A stretch of 64,000 nucleotides of DNA from NCBI RefSeq assembly GCF_029227915.1, contig NC_079876.1:38733828-38797827 (forward strand). The letters run 5' to 3'. Made by a program: the position numbers and the translations under genes. Of the stretch, positions 10,550 to 22,211 are shown piece after piece (the first letter of the stretch is position 1; the number at the start of each line of letters is the position of its first letter). The stretch is from Hydractinia symbiolongicarpus. Its lineage: Eukaryota > Cnidaria > Hydrozoa > Anthoathecata > Hydractiniidae. The notes under the pieces are model-generated. The model saw only the letters and a program-made list of their open reading frames with translations, did not search any database and was not told the origin of the DNA.

Positions 10550-11969
10550 GACTATACGGGCCGAGTCCGGGATTTACGGGAAATCGCGGGTTTTCGTTTG
10601 CCGGCGATTAAACTTCTTTTATTCAGCGTCTCATCAAAAATGAAAACATTTTTAAAAACTACAAGTCTCATGGGCTTTAGTGGTGAAATAATAATTTAAA
10701 AAATCGTTTGGGAAATGAGTTTACTCCCTGGGTACTTTCTTTGTATACTTTTGACTATACGGGCCGAGTCCGGGATTTACGGGAAATCGCAGGTTTTCGT
10801 TTGCCGGCGATTAAACTTCTTTTATTCAGCGTCTCATCAAAAATGAAAACATTTTTGAAAACTACAAGTCTCATGCGTTTTAGTGGTGAAAAAATAATTT
10901 AAAAAATCGTTCGAGAAATGAGTTTACACCGTGGGTACTTTCTTTGTATACTTTCGACTATTCGGGCCGAGTCTGGGATTTACGGGAAATGGCGGGTTTT
11001 CGTTTGCCGGCGATTAAACTTCTTTTATTCAGCGTCTCATCAAAAATGAAAACATTTTTAAAAACTACAAGTCTCATGGGCTTTAGTGGTGAAATAATAA
11101 TTTAAAAAATTGTTTGGGAAATGAGTTTACTCCCTGGGTACTTTCTTTGTATACTTTTGACTATACGGGCCAAGTCCGGGATTTATGGGAAATCGCAGGT
11201 TTTCGTTTGCCGGCGATTAAACTTCTTCTATTCAGCGTCTCATCAAAAATGAAAACATTTTTGAAAACTACAAGTCTCATGCGTTTTAGTGGTGAAAAAA
11301 TAAATTAAAAAATCGTTCGAGAAATGAGTTTACACCGTGGGTACTTTCTTTTTATACTTTTGACTATACGGGCCGAGTCCGGGATTTACGGGAAATCGCA
11401 GGTTTTCGTTTGCCGGCGATTAAACTTCTTTTATTCAGCGTCTCATCAAAAATGAAAACATTTTTGAAAACTACAAGTCTCATGCGTTTTAGTGGTGAAA
11501 AAATAATTTAAAAATTCGTTAGGGAAATGAGTTTACTCACTGGGTACTTTCCTTGTATACTTTTGACTATCGGGCCGAGACCGGGATTTACGGGAAATCA
11601 CGGGTTTTCGTTTGCCGGCGATTAAACTTCTTTTGTTCAGCGTCTCATCAAAATTGAAAACATTTTTAAAAACTACAAGTCTCATGGGCTTTAGTGGTGA
11701 AATAATAATTTAAAAAATCGTTTGGGAAATGAGTTTACTCCCTGGGTACTTTCTTTGTATACTTTTGACTATACCGGCCAAGTCCGGGATTTACGGGAAA
11801 TTGCAGGTTTTCGTTTGCCGGCGATTAAACTTCTTTTATTCAGCGTCTCATCAAAAATGAAAACATTTTTGAAAACTACAAGTCTCATGGGCTTTAGTGG
11901 TGAAATAATAATTTAAAAAATCGTTTGTGAAATGAGTTTACTCCCTGGGTACTTTCTTTGTATACTTTT

Positions 11970-13185
11970 GACTATCCGGGCCGAGTCCGGGATTTACGGG
12001 AAATCGCAGCTTTTCGTTTGCTGGCGATTAAACTTCTTTTATTCAGCGTCTCATCACAAATGAAAACATTTTTGAAAACTACAAGTCTCATGCGTTTTGG
12101 TGGTGAAAAAATATTTTAAAAATTCGTTAGGGAAATGAGTTTACTCACTGGGTACTTTCCTTGTATACTTTTGACTATTCGGGCCGAGTCCGGGATTTAC
12201 GGGAAATGGCGGGTTTTCGTTTGCCGGCGATTAAACTTCTTTTATTCAGCGTCTCATCAAAAATGAAAACATTTTTAAAAAATACAAGTCTCATGGGCTT
12301 TAGTGGTGAAATAATAATTTAAAAAATTGTTTGGGAAATGAGTTTACTCCCTGGGTACTTTCTTTGTATACTTTTGACTATACGGGTCAAGTCCGGGATT
12401 TACGGGAAATCGCAGGTTTTCGTTTGCCGGCGATTAAACTTCTTCTATTCAGCGTCTCATCAAAAATGAAAACATTTTTGAAAACTACAAGTCTCATGCG
12501 TTTTAGTGGTGAAAAAATAAATTAAAAAATCGTTCGAGAAATGAGTTTACTCCCTGGGTACTTTCTTTGTATACTTTTGACTATACGGGCCAAGTCCGGG
12601 ATTTACGGGAAATCGCAGGTTTTCGTTTGCCGGCGATTAAACTTCTTCTATTCAGCGTCTCATCAAAAATGAAAACATTTTTGAAAACTACAAGTCTCAT
12701 GGGCTTTAGTGGTGAAATAATAATTTAAAAAATCGTTTGGGAAATGAGTTTACTCCCTGGGTACTTTCTTTGTATACTTTTGACTATACGGGCCGAGTCC
12801 GGGATTTACGGGAAAACGCAGGTTTTCGTTTGCCGGCGATTAAACTTCTTTTATTCAGCGTCTCATCAAAAATGAAAACATTTTTAAAAACTACAAGTCT
12901 CATGCGTTTTAGTGGTGAAAAAATAATTTAAAAAATCGTTCGAGAAATGAGTTTACACCGTGGGTACTTTCTTTGTATACTTTTGACTATTCGGGCCGAG
13001 TCCGGGATTTACGGGAAATGGCGGGTTTTCGTTTGCCGGCGATTAAACTTCTTTTATTCAGAGTCTCATCAAAAATGAAAACATTTTTAAAAACTACAAG
13101 TCTCATGGGCTTTAGTGGTGAAATAATAATTTAAAAAATTGTTTGGGAAATGAGTTTACTCCCTGGGTACTTTCTTTGTATACTT
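11970..13185 (+). repeat. Segmental duplication, 7-monomer offset, copy 1
   Basis: This block matches 13,391-14,606 at an offset of 1,421. Both begin with GACTATCCGGG and carry the rare CGCAGCTTTTCGTTTGCTGG (about 12,005 and 13,426), the TTTTGGTGGTG tail, the GGTCAAGTCC variant and GGGAAAACGCAGG. A third copy sits at about 23,941-25,150. Confidence 0.8.
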
Positions 13186-13390
13186 TTGACTATACCGGCC
13201 AAGTCCGGGATTTACGGGAAATCGCAGGTTTTCGTTTGCCGGCGATTAAACTTCTTTTATTCAGCGTCTCATCAAAAATGAAAACATTTTTGAAAACTAC
13301 AAGTCTCATGCGTTTTAGTGGTGAAAAAATAATTTAAAAAATCGTTCGGGAAATGAGTTTACACCGTGGGTACTTTCTTTGTATACTTTT

Positions 13391-14606
13391 GACTATCCGG
13401 GCCGAGTCCGGGATTTACGGGAAATCGCAGCTTTTCGTTTGCTGGCGATTAAACTTCTTTTATTCAGCGTCTCATCACAAATGAAAACATTTTTGAAAAC
13501 TACAAGTCTCATGCGTTTTGGTGGTGAAAAAATATTTTAAAAATTCGTTAGGGAAATGAGTTTACTCACTGGGTACTTTCCTTGTATACTTTTGACTATT
13601 CGGGCCGAGTCCGGGATTTACGGGAAATGGCGGGTTTTCGTTTGCCGGCGATTAAACTTCTTTTATTCAGCGTCTCATCAAAAATGAAAACATTTTTAAA
13701 AAATACAAGTCTCATGGGCTTTAGTGGTGAAATAATAATTTAAAAAATTGTTTGGGAAATGAGTTTACTCCCTGGGTACTTTCTTTGTATACTTTTGACT
13801 ATACGGGTCAAGTCCGGGATTTACGGGAAATCGCAGGTTTTCGTTTGCCGGCGATTAAACTTCTTCTATTCAGCGTCTCATCAAAAATGAAAACATTTTT
13901 GAAAACTACAAGTCTCATGCGTTTTAGTGGTGAAAAAATAAATTAAAAAATCGTTCGAGAAATGAGTTTACTCCCTGGGTACTTTCTTTGTATACTTTTG
14001 ACTATACGGGCCAAGTCCGGGATTTACGGGAAATCGCAGGTTTTCGTTTGCCGGCGATTAAACTTCTTCTATTCAGCGTCTCATCAAAAATGAAAACATT
14101 TTTGAAAACTACAAGTCTCATGGGCTTTAGTGGTGAAATAATAATTTAAAAAATCGTTTGGGAAATGAGTTTACTCCCTGGGTACTTTCTTTGTATACTT
14201 TTGACTATACGGGCCGAGTCCGGGATTTACGGGAAAACGCAGGTTTTCGTTTGCCGGCGATTAAACTTCTTTTATTCAGCGTCTCATCAAAAATGAAAAC
14301 ATTTTTAAAAACTACAAGTCTCATGCGTTTTAGTGGTGAAAAAATAATTTAAAAAATCGTTCGAGAAATGAGTTTACACCGTGGGTACTTTCTTTGTATA
14401 CTTTTGACTATTCGGGCCGAGTCCGGGATTTACGGGAAATGGCGGGTTTTCGTTTGCCGGCGATTAAACTTCTTTTATTCAGAGTCTCATCAAAAATGAA
14501 AACATTTTTAAAAACTACAAGTCTCATGGGCTTTAGTGGTGAAATAATAATTTAAAAAATTGTTTGGGAAATGAGTTTACTCCCTGGGTACTTTCTTTGT
14601 ATACTT
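13391..14606 (+). repeat. Segmental duplication, 7-monomer offset, copy 2
   Basis: This is the partner of 11,970-13,185 and carries the same rare markers in the same order. The copies part at about 13,185/14,606, where copy 1 continues with ATACCGGCCAAG and copy 2 with ATACGGGCCAAG. Confidence 0.8.
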
Positions 14607-15825
14607 TTGACTATACGGGCCAAGTCCGGGATTTACGGGAAATCGCAGGTTTTCGTTTGCCGGCGATTAAACTTCTTCTATTCAGCGTCTCATCAAAAAT
14701 GAAAACATTTTTGAAAACTACAAGTCTCATGCGTTTTAGTGGTGAAAAAATAAATTAAAAAATCGTTCGAGAAATGAGTTTACACCGTGGGTACTTTCTT
14801 TTTATACTTTTGACTATACGGGCCGAGTCCGGGATTTACGGGAAATCGCAGGTTTTCGTTTGCCGGCGATTAAACTTCTTTTATTCAGCGTCTCATCAAA
14901 AATGAAAACATTTTTGAAAACTACAAGTCTCATGCGTTTTAGTGGTGAAAAAATAATTTAAAAATTCGTTAGGGAAATGAGTTTACTCACTGGGTACTTT
15001 CCTTGTATACTTTTGACTATCGGGCCGAGACCGGGATTTACGGGAAATCACGGGTTTTCGTTTGCCGGCGATTAAACTTCTTTTGTTCAGCGTCTCATCA
15101 AAATTGAAAACATTTTTAAAAACTACAAGTCTCATGGGCTTTAGTGGTGAAATAATAATTTAAAAAATCGTTTGGGAAATGAGTTTACTCCCTGGGTACT
15201 TTCTTTGTATACTTTTGACTATACCGGCCAAGTCCGGGATTTACGGGAAATCGCAGGTTTTCGTTTGCCGGCGATTAAACTTCTTTTATTCAGCGTCTCA
15301 TCAAAAATGAAAAAATTTTTAAAAACTACAAGTCTCATGGGCTTTAGTGGTGAAATAATAATTTAAAAAATCGTTTGTGAAATGAGTTTACTCCCTGGGT
15401 ACTTTCTTTGTATACTTTTGACTATACCGGCCAAGTCCGGGATTTACGGGAAATCGCAGGTTTTCGTTTGCCGGCGATTAAACTTCTTTTATTCAGCGTC
15501 TCATCACAAATGAAAACATTTTTGAAAACTACAAGTCTCATGCGTTTTAGTGGTGAAAAAATATTTTAAAAATTCGTTAGGGAAATGAGTTTACTCACTG
15601 GGTACTTTCCTTGTATACTTTTGACTATTCGGGCCGAGTCCGGGATTTACGGGAAATGGCGGGTTTTCGTTTGCCGGCGATTAAACTTCTTTTATTCAGC
15701 GTCTCATCAAAAATGAAAACATTTTTAAAAAATACAAGTCTCATGGGCTTTAGTGGTGACATAATAATTTAAAAAATTGTTTGGGAAATGAGTTTACTCC
15801 CTGGGTACTTTCTTTGTATACTTTT

Positions 15826-16839
15826 GACTATACGGGCCAAGTCCGGGATTTACGGGAAATCGCAGGTTTTCGTTTGCCGGCGATTAAACTTCTTCTATTC
15901 AGCGTCTCATCAAAAATGAAAACATTTTTGAAAACTACAAGTCTCATGCGTTTTAGTGGTGAAAAAATAAATTAAAAAATCGTTCGAGAAATGAGTTTAC
16001 ACCCTGGGTACTTTCTTTGTATACTTTTGACTATACGGGCCAAGTCCGGGATTTACGGGAAATCGCAGGTTTTCGTTTGCCGGCGATTAAACTTCTTCTA
16101 TTCAGCGTCTCATCAAAAATGAAAACATTTTTGAAAACTACAAGTCTCATGCGTTTTAGTGGTGAAAAAATAAATTAAAAAATCGTTCGAGAAATGAGTT
16201 TACACCGTGGGTACTTTCTTTTTATACTTTTGACTATACGGGCCGAGTCCGGGATTTACGGGAAATCGCAGGTTTTCGTTTGCCGGCGATTAAACTTCTT
16301 TTATTCAGCGTCTCATCAAAAATGAAAACATTTTTGAAAACTACAAGTCTCATGCGTTTTAGTGGTGAAAAAATAATTTAAAAATTCGTTAGGGAAATGA
16401 GTTTACTCACTGGGTACATTCCTTGTATACTTTTGACTATCGGGCCGAGACCGGGATTTACGGGAAATCACGGGTTTTCGTTTGCCGGCGATTAAACTTC
16501 TTTTGTTCAGCGTCTCATCAAAATTGAAAACATTTTTAAAAACTACAAGTCTCATGGGCTTTAGTGGTGAAATAATAATTTAAAAAATCGTTTGGGAAAT
16601 GAGTTTACTCCCTGGGTACTTTCTTTGTATACTTTTGACTATACCGGCCAAGTCCGGGATTTACGGGAAATCGCAGGTTTTCGTTTGCCGGCGATTAAAC
16701 TTCTTTTATTTAGCGTCTCATCAAAAATGAAAACATTTTTGAAAACTACAAGTCTCATGGGCTTTAGTGGTGAAATAATAATTTAAAAAATCGTTTGTGA
16801 AATGAGTTTACTCCCTGGGTACTTTCTTTGTATACTTTT
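15826..16839 (+). repeat. Tandem 5-monomer duplication (1,014 bp), unit 1
   Basis: This unit is repeated directly at 16,840-17,853. It contains, in order, two TAAATTAAA-tailed monomers, the TTTCTTTTTATAC monomer, the GACTATCGGG monomer and the TTATTTAGCG monomer. Three single-base differences from unit 2 are visible: GTACATTCC here for GTACTTTCC, GAGACCGGG for GAGACAGGG, and CAAGTCTC for CAAATCTC. Confidence 0.8.
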
Positions 16840-17853
16840 GACTATACGGGCCAAGTCCGGGATTTACGGGAAATCGCAGGTTTTCGTTTGCCGGCGATTA
16901 AACTTCTTCTATTCAGCGTCTCATCAAAAATGAAAACATTTTTGAAAACTACAAGTCTCATGCGTTTTAGTGGTGAAAAAATAAATTAAAAAATCGTTCG
17001 AGAAATGAGTTTACACCCTGGGTACTTTCTTTGTATACTTTTGACTATACGGGCCAAGTCCGGGATTTACGGGAAATCGCAGGTTTTCGTTTGCCGGCGA
17101 TTAAACTTCTTCTATTCAGCGTCTCATCAAAAATGAAAACATTTTTGAAAACTACAAGTCTCATGCGTTTTAGTGGTGAAAAAATAAATTAAAAAATCGT
17201 TCGAGAAATGAGTTTACACCGTGGGTACTTTCTTTTTATACTTTTGACTATACGGGCCGAGTCCGGGATTTACGGGAAATCGCAGGTTTTCGTTTGCCGG
17301 CGATTAAACTTCTTTTATTCAGCGTCTCATCAAAAATGAAAACATTTTTGAAAACTACAAGTCTCATGCGTTTTAGTGGTGAAAAAATAATTTAAAAATT
17401 CGTTAGGGAAATGAGTTTACTCACTGGGTACTTTCCTTGTATACTTTTGACTATCGGGCCGAGACAGGGATTTACGGGAAATCACGGGTTTTCGTTTGCC
17501 GGCGATTAAACTTCTTTTGTTCAGCGTCTCATCAAAATTGAAAACATTTTTAAAAACTACAAATCTCATGGGCTTTAGTGGTGAAATAATAATTTAAAAA
17601 ATCGTTTGGGAAATGAGTTTACTCCCTGGGTACTTTCTTTGTATACTTTTGACTATACCGGCCAAGTCCGGGATTTACGGGAAATCGCAGGTTTTCGTTT
17701 GCCGGCGATTAAACTTCTTTTATTTAGCGTCTCATCAAAAATGAAAACATTTTTGAAAACTACAAGTCTCATGGGCTTTAGTGGTGAAATAATAATTTAA
17801 AAAATCGTTTGTGAAATGAGTTTACTCCCTGGGTACTTTCTTTGTATACTTTT
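16840..17853 (+). repeat. Tandem 5-monomer duplication (1,014 bp), unit 2
   Basis: This is the direct repeat of 15,826-16,839. After 17,853 the series breaks: the next monomer starts ATACCGGCC rather than ATACGGGCCAAG, so there are only two units. Confidence 0.8.
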
Positions 17854-18056
17854 GACTATACCGGCCAAGTCCGGGATTTACGGGAAATCGCAGGTTTTCG
17901 TTTGCCGGCGATTAAACTTCTTTTATTCAGCGTCTCATCAAAAATAAAAACATTTTTGAAAACTACAAGTCTCATGCGTTTTAGTGGTGAAAAAATAATT
18001 TAAAAAATCGTTCGGGAAATGAGTTTACACCGTGGGTACTTTCTTTGTATACTTTT

Positions 18057-19476
18057 GACTATCCGGGCCGAGTCCGGGATTTACGGGAAATCGCAGGTTT
18101 TCGTTTGCCGGCGATTAAACTTCTTTTATTCAGCGTCTCATCACAAATGAAAACATTTTTGAAAACTACAAGTCTCATGCGTTTTAGTGGTGAAAAAATA
18201 TTTTAAAAATTCGTTAGGGAAATGAGTTTACTCACTGGGTACTTTCCTTGTATACTTTTGACTATACGGGTCGAGACCGGGATTTACGGGAAATCGCGGG
18301 TTTTCGTTTGCCGGTGATTAAACTTCTTTTGTATAGCGTCTCATCAAAATTGAAAACATTTTTAAAAACTACAAGTCTCATGGGCTTTACTGATGAAATA
18401 ATAATTTAAAAAATCGTTTCGGAAATGAGTTTACTCCCTGGGTACTTTCTTTGTATACTTTTGACTATTCGGGCCGAGTCCGGGGTTTACGGGAAATGGC
18501 GGGTTTTCGATTGCCGGCGATTAAACTTCTTTTATTCAGCGTCTCATCAAAAATGAAAACATTTTTGAAAACTACAAGTCTCATGCGTTTTAGTGGTGAA
18601 AAAATAATTTAAAAAATCGTTCGGGAAATGAGTGTACTCCCTGGGTACTTTCTTTGTATACATTCGACTATACGGGCCAAGCCCGGGATTTACGGGAAGT
18701 CGCGGGATTTCGTTTGCCGGCGATTAAACTTCTTTTATTCAGCGTCTCATCAAAAATGAAAACATTTTTGAAAAATACAAGTCTCATGCGTTTTAGTGGT
18801 GAAAAAAAAATTTAAAAAATCGTTCGGGAAATGAGTTTACTCCCTGGGTACTATCTTTGTATACATTCGACTATACGGGCCAAGCCAGGGATTTACGGGA
18901 AATCGCAGGTTTTCGTTTGCCGGCGGTTAAACTTCTTTTATTCAGCTTCTCATCAGAAATGAAAACATTTTTGAAAACTACAAGTCTTATGCGTTTTAGT
19001 GGTGAAAAAATAATTTAAAAAATCGTTCTGGAAATGAGTTCACTCACAGGGTACTTTCTTTGTATACATTTGACTATACGGGCCAAGCCCGGGATTTACG
19101 GGAAATCGCGGGTTTTCGTTTGCCGGCGATTAAACCTCTTTCATTAAGCGTCTCATCAAAAATGAAAACATTTTTGAAAACTACAAGTCTCATGCGTTTT
19201 AGTGGTGAAAAAAAAATTTAAAAAATCGTTCGGGAAATGAGTTTACTCCCTGGGTACTTTCTTTGTATACATTCGACTATACGGGCCAAGCCCGGGATTT
19301 ACGGGAAGTCGCGGGATTTCGTTTGCCGGCGATTAAACCTCTTTTATTAAGCGTCTCATCAGAAATGAAAACATTTTTAAAAACTACAAGTCTCATGGGC
19401 TTTAGTGGTGAAATAATAATTTAAAAATCGTTCGGGAAATGAGTTTACACCCCGGGTACTTTCTTTGTATACTTTT
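18057..19476 (+). repeat. Apparently identical 7-monomer tandem duplication (1,420 bp), unit 1
   Basis: The unit joins B-class monomers on the left (GACTATCCGGG, TATTTT tail, GGGTCGAGACCGG) to A-class monomers on the right (CATTCGACTATACGGG, CCAAGCCAGGG, GGCGGTTAAAC, TTCACTCACAGGG). It carries several otherwise rare changes: CCGGTGATTAAAC, GTATAGCG, GGCTTTACTGATG, TTTTCGATTGCCGG and ATGAGTGTACTCC. Comparing it base by base with 19,477-20,896 I saw no difference. This is the youngest-looking duplication in the window. Confidence 0.85.
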
Positions 19477-20896
19477 GACTATCCGGGCCGAGTCCGGGAT
19501 TTACGGGAAATCGCAGGTTTTCGTTTGCCGGCGATTAAACTTCTTTTATTCAGCGTCTCATCACAAATGAAAACATTTTTGAAAACTACAAGTCTCATGC
19601 GTTTTAGTGGTGAAAAAATATTTTAAAAATTCGTTAGGGAAATGAGTTTACTCACTGGGTACTTTCCTTGTATACTTTTGACTATACGGGTCGAGACCGG
19701 GATTTACGGGAAATCGCGGGTTTTCGTTTGCCGGTGATTAAACTTCTTTTGTATAGCGTCTCATCAAAATTGAAAACATTTTTAAAAACTACAAGTCTCA
19801 TGGGCTTTACTGATGAAATAATAATTTAAAAAATCGTTTCGGAAATGAGTTTACTCCCTGGGTACTTTCTTTGTATACTTTTGACTATTCGGGCCGAGTC
19901 CGGGGTTTACGGGAAATGGCGGGTTTTCGATTGCCGGCGATTAAACTTCTTTTATTCAGCGTCTCATCAAAAATGAAAACATTTTTGAAAACTACAAGTC
20001 TCATGCGTTTTAGTGGTGAAAAAATAATTTAAAAAATCGTTCGGGAAATGAGTGTACTCCCTGGGTACTTTCTTTGTATACATTCGACTATACGGGCCAA
20101 GCCCGGGATTTACGGGAAGTCGCGGGATTTCGTTTGCCGGCGATTAAACTTCTTTTATTCAGCGTCTCATCAAAAATGAAAACATTTTTGAAAAATACAA
20201 GTCTCATGCGTTTTAGTGGTGAAAAAAAAATTTAAAAAATCGTTCGGGAAATGAGTTTACTCCCTGGGTACTATCTTTGTATACATTCGACTATACGGGC
20301 CAAGCCAGGGATTTACGGGAAATCGCAGGTTTTCGTTTGCCGGCGGTTAAACTTCTTTTATTCAGCTTCTCATCAGAAATGAAAACATTTTTGAAAACTA
20401 CAAGTCTTATGCGTTTTAGTGGTGAAAAAATAATTTAAAAAATCGTTCTGGAAATGAGTTCACTCACAGGGTACTTTCTTTGTATACATTTGACTATACG
20501 GGCCAAGCCCGGGATTTACGGGAAATCGCGGGTTTTCGTTTGCCGGCGATTAAACCTCTTTCATTAAGCGTCTCATCAAAAATGAAAACATTTTTGAAAA
20601 CTACAAGTCTCATGCGTTTTAGTGGTGAAAAAAAAATTTAAAAAATCGTTCGGGAAATGAGTTTACTCCCTGGGTACTTTCTTTGTATACATTCGACTAT
20701 ACGGGCCAAGCCCGGGATTTACGGGAAGTCGCGGGATTTCGTTTGCCGGCGATTAAACCTCTTTTATTAAGCGTCTCATCAGAAATGAAAACATTTTTAA
20801 AAACTACAAGTCTCATGGGCTTTAGTGGTGAAATAATAATTTAAAAATCGTTCGGGAAATGAGTTTACACCCCGGGTACTTTCTTTGTATACTTTT
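19477..20896 (+). repeat. Apparently identical 7-monomer tandem duplication (1,420 bp), unit 2
   Basis: This is the direct repeat of 18,057-19,476. All five rare markers of unit 1 recur 1,420 bases later. The next monomer (20,897) starts GACTATACGGG instead of GACTATCCGGG and belongs to the class A patch. A partial third relative of the left half begins near 30,640-30,850, but there the right half is different. Confidence 0.85.
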
Positions 20897-22211
20897 GACT
20901 ATACGGGCCGAGTCCGGGATTTACGGGAAATCGCAGGTTTTCGTTTGCCGGCGATTAAACCTTTTTTATTCAGCGTCTCATCAAAAATGAAAACATTTTT
21001 AAAAACTACAAGTCTCATGCGTTTTAGTGGTGAAAAAATAATTTAAAAAATCGTTCGGGAAATGAGTTTACTCCCTGGGTACTTTCTTTGTATACTTTTG
21101 ACTATTCGGGCCGAGTCCGGGGTTTACGGGAAATGGCGGGTTTTCGTTTGCCGGCGATTAAACTTCTTTTATTCAGCGTCTCATCAAAAATGAAAACATT
21201 TTTGAAAACTACAAGTCTCAAGCGTTTTAGTGGTGAAAAGATAATTTAAAAAATCGTTTTGGAAATGAGTTTACTCACAGGGTACTTTCTTTGTATACAT
21301 TCGACTATATGGGCCAAGCCCGGGATTTACGGAAAAATCGCGGGTTTTCGTTTGCCGGCGATTAAACCTCTTTCATTAAGCGTCTCATCAAAAATGAAAA
21401 CATTTTTAAAAACTACAAGTCTCTTCCGTTTTAGTGGTGAAAAAAAAATTTAAAAAATCGTTCGGGAAATGAGTTTACTCCCTGGGTGTTTTCTTTGTAT
21501 ACATTCGACTATACGGGCCAAGCCCGGAATTTACATGAAGTCGCGGGATTTCGTTTGCCGGCGATTAAACCTCTTTTATTAAGCGTCTCATCAAAAATGA
21601 AAACATTTTTAAAAACTACAAGTCTCATGGGCTTTAGTGGTGAAATAATAATTTAAAAATCGTTCGGGAAATGAGTTTACACCCCGGGTACTTTCTTTGT
21701 ATACTTTTGACTATACGGGCCGAGTCCGGGATTTACGGGAAATCGCAGGTTTTCGTTTGCCGGCGATTAAACCTTTTTTATTCAGCGTCTCATCAAAAAT
21801 GAAAACATTTTTGAAAACTACAAGTCTCATGCGTTTTAGTGGTGAAAAAATAATTTAAAAAATCGTTCGGGAAATAAGTTTACTCCCTGGGTACTTTCTT
21901 TGTATACTTTTGACTATTCGGGCCGAGTCCGGGGTTTACGGGAAATGGCGGGTTTTCGTTTGCCGGCGATTAAACTTCTTTTATTCAGCGTCTCATCAAA
22001 AATGAAAACATTTTTGAAAACTACAAGTCTCAAGCGTTTTAGTGGTGAAAAGATAATTTAAAAAATCGTTTTGGAAATGAGTTTACTCACAGGGTACTTT
22101 CTTTGTATACATTCGACTATATGGGCCAAGCCCGGGATTTACGGGAAATCGCGGGTTTTCGTTTGCCGGCGATTAAACCACTTTCATTAAGCGTCTCATC
22201 AAAAATGAAAA
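20897..22211 (+). repeat. Domain A2: short class A patch
   Basis: This segment is a copy of 9,129-10,443 (offset 11,768). Visible differences include CTCTTCCGTTTTAG here for CTCATCCGTTTTAG, TTTAAAAAATCG for TTTTAAAAATCG, and AAATAAGTTTAC near 21,873 for AAATGAGTTTAC. It ends in the hybrid monomer at 22,115. Confidence 0.8.

Larger units (their letters stand above)
10445..18424 (+). repeat. Domain B1: class B segment of the array
   Basis: Monomers share CTTTTGACTA, CCGAGTCC or CCAAGTCC, CGCAGGTTTTCG and AAACTTCTTTTATTCAGCG. They differ mainly in their tails: GGGCTTTAGTGGTGAAATAATAATTT, GCGTTTTAG with TAATTT, TAAATTAAA or TATTTT. Local markers include TTTCTTTTTATAC (near 11,349, 14,799, 16,219 and 17,233), GACTATCGGGCCGAGACCGG (two bases shorter) and TTTTGTTCAGCG. 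Marker spacing is always near a whole number of monomers. No gene or foreign insertion is present. Confidence 0.85.
8881..18725 (+). repeat. Macro-duplication of an A-to-B-to-A block, copy 1
   Basis: This ~9.8-kb stretch corresponds to 20,649-31,300. The offset is 11,768 bases (58 monomers) from 8,881 to about 11,965, then 11,971 from 11,970 to about 13,185. It is 10,550 (52 monomers) over about 14,560-15,700, and 12,579 over about 17,600-18,725. Steps between offsets are whole monomers, so the copies differ by monomer gains and losses as well as point changes. Shared rare markers include CTGGGTGTTTTC (9,714 and 21,482), CATTTCTGAAAAC (10,444 and 22,212), TTATTTAGCG (17,720 and 30,300) and GGGTCGAGACCGG (18,268 and 30,848). 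Confidence 0.75.

Noticed and set aside
10708-10902. A 64-codon open frame repeated in dozens of monomers, with one conserved predicted peptide
   Set aside because: It starts at TTG, spans nearly the whole monomer and simply mirrors repeat identity. The GCAGG/GCGGG, T/C and tail differences are repeat-class markers with no codon-position bias that I can see. No ribosome-binding or promoter context is distinguishable from the repeat.
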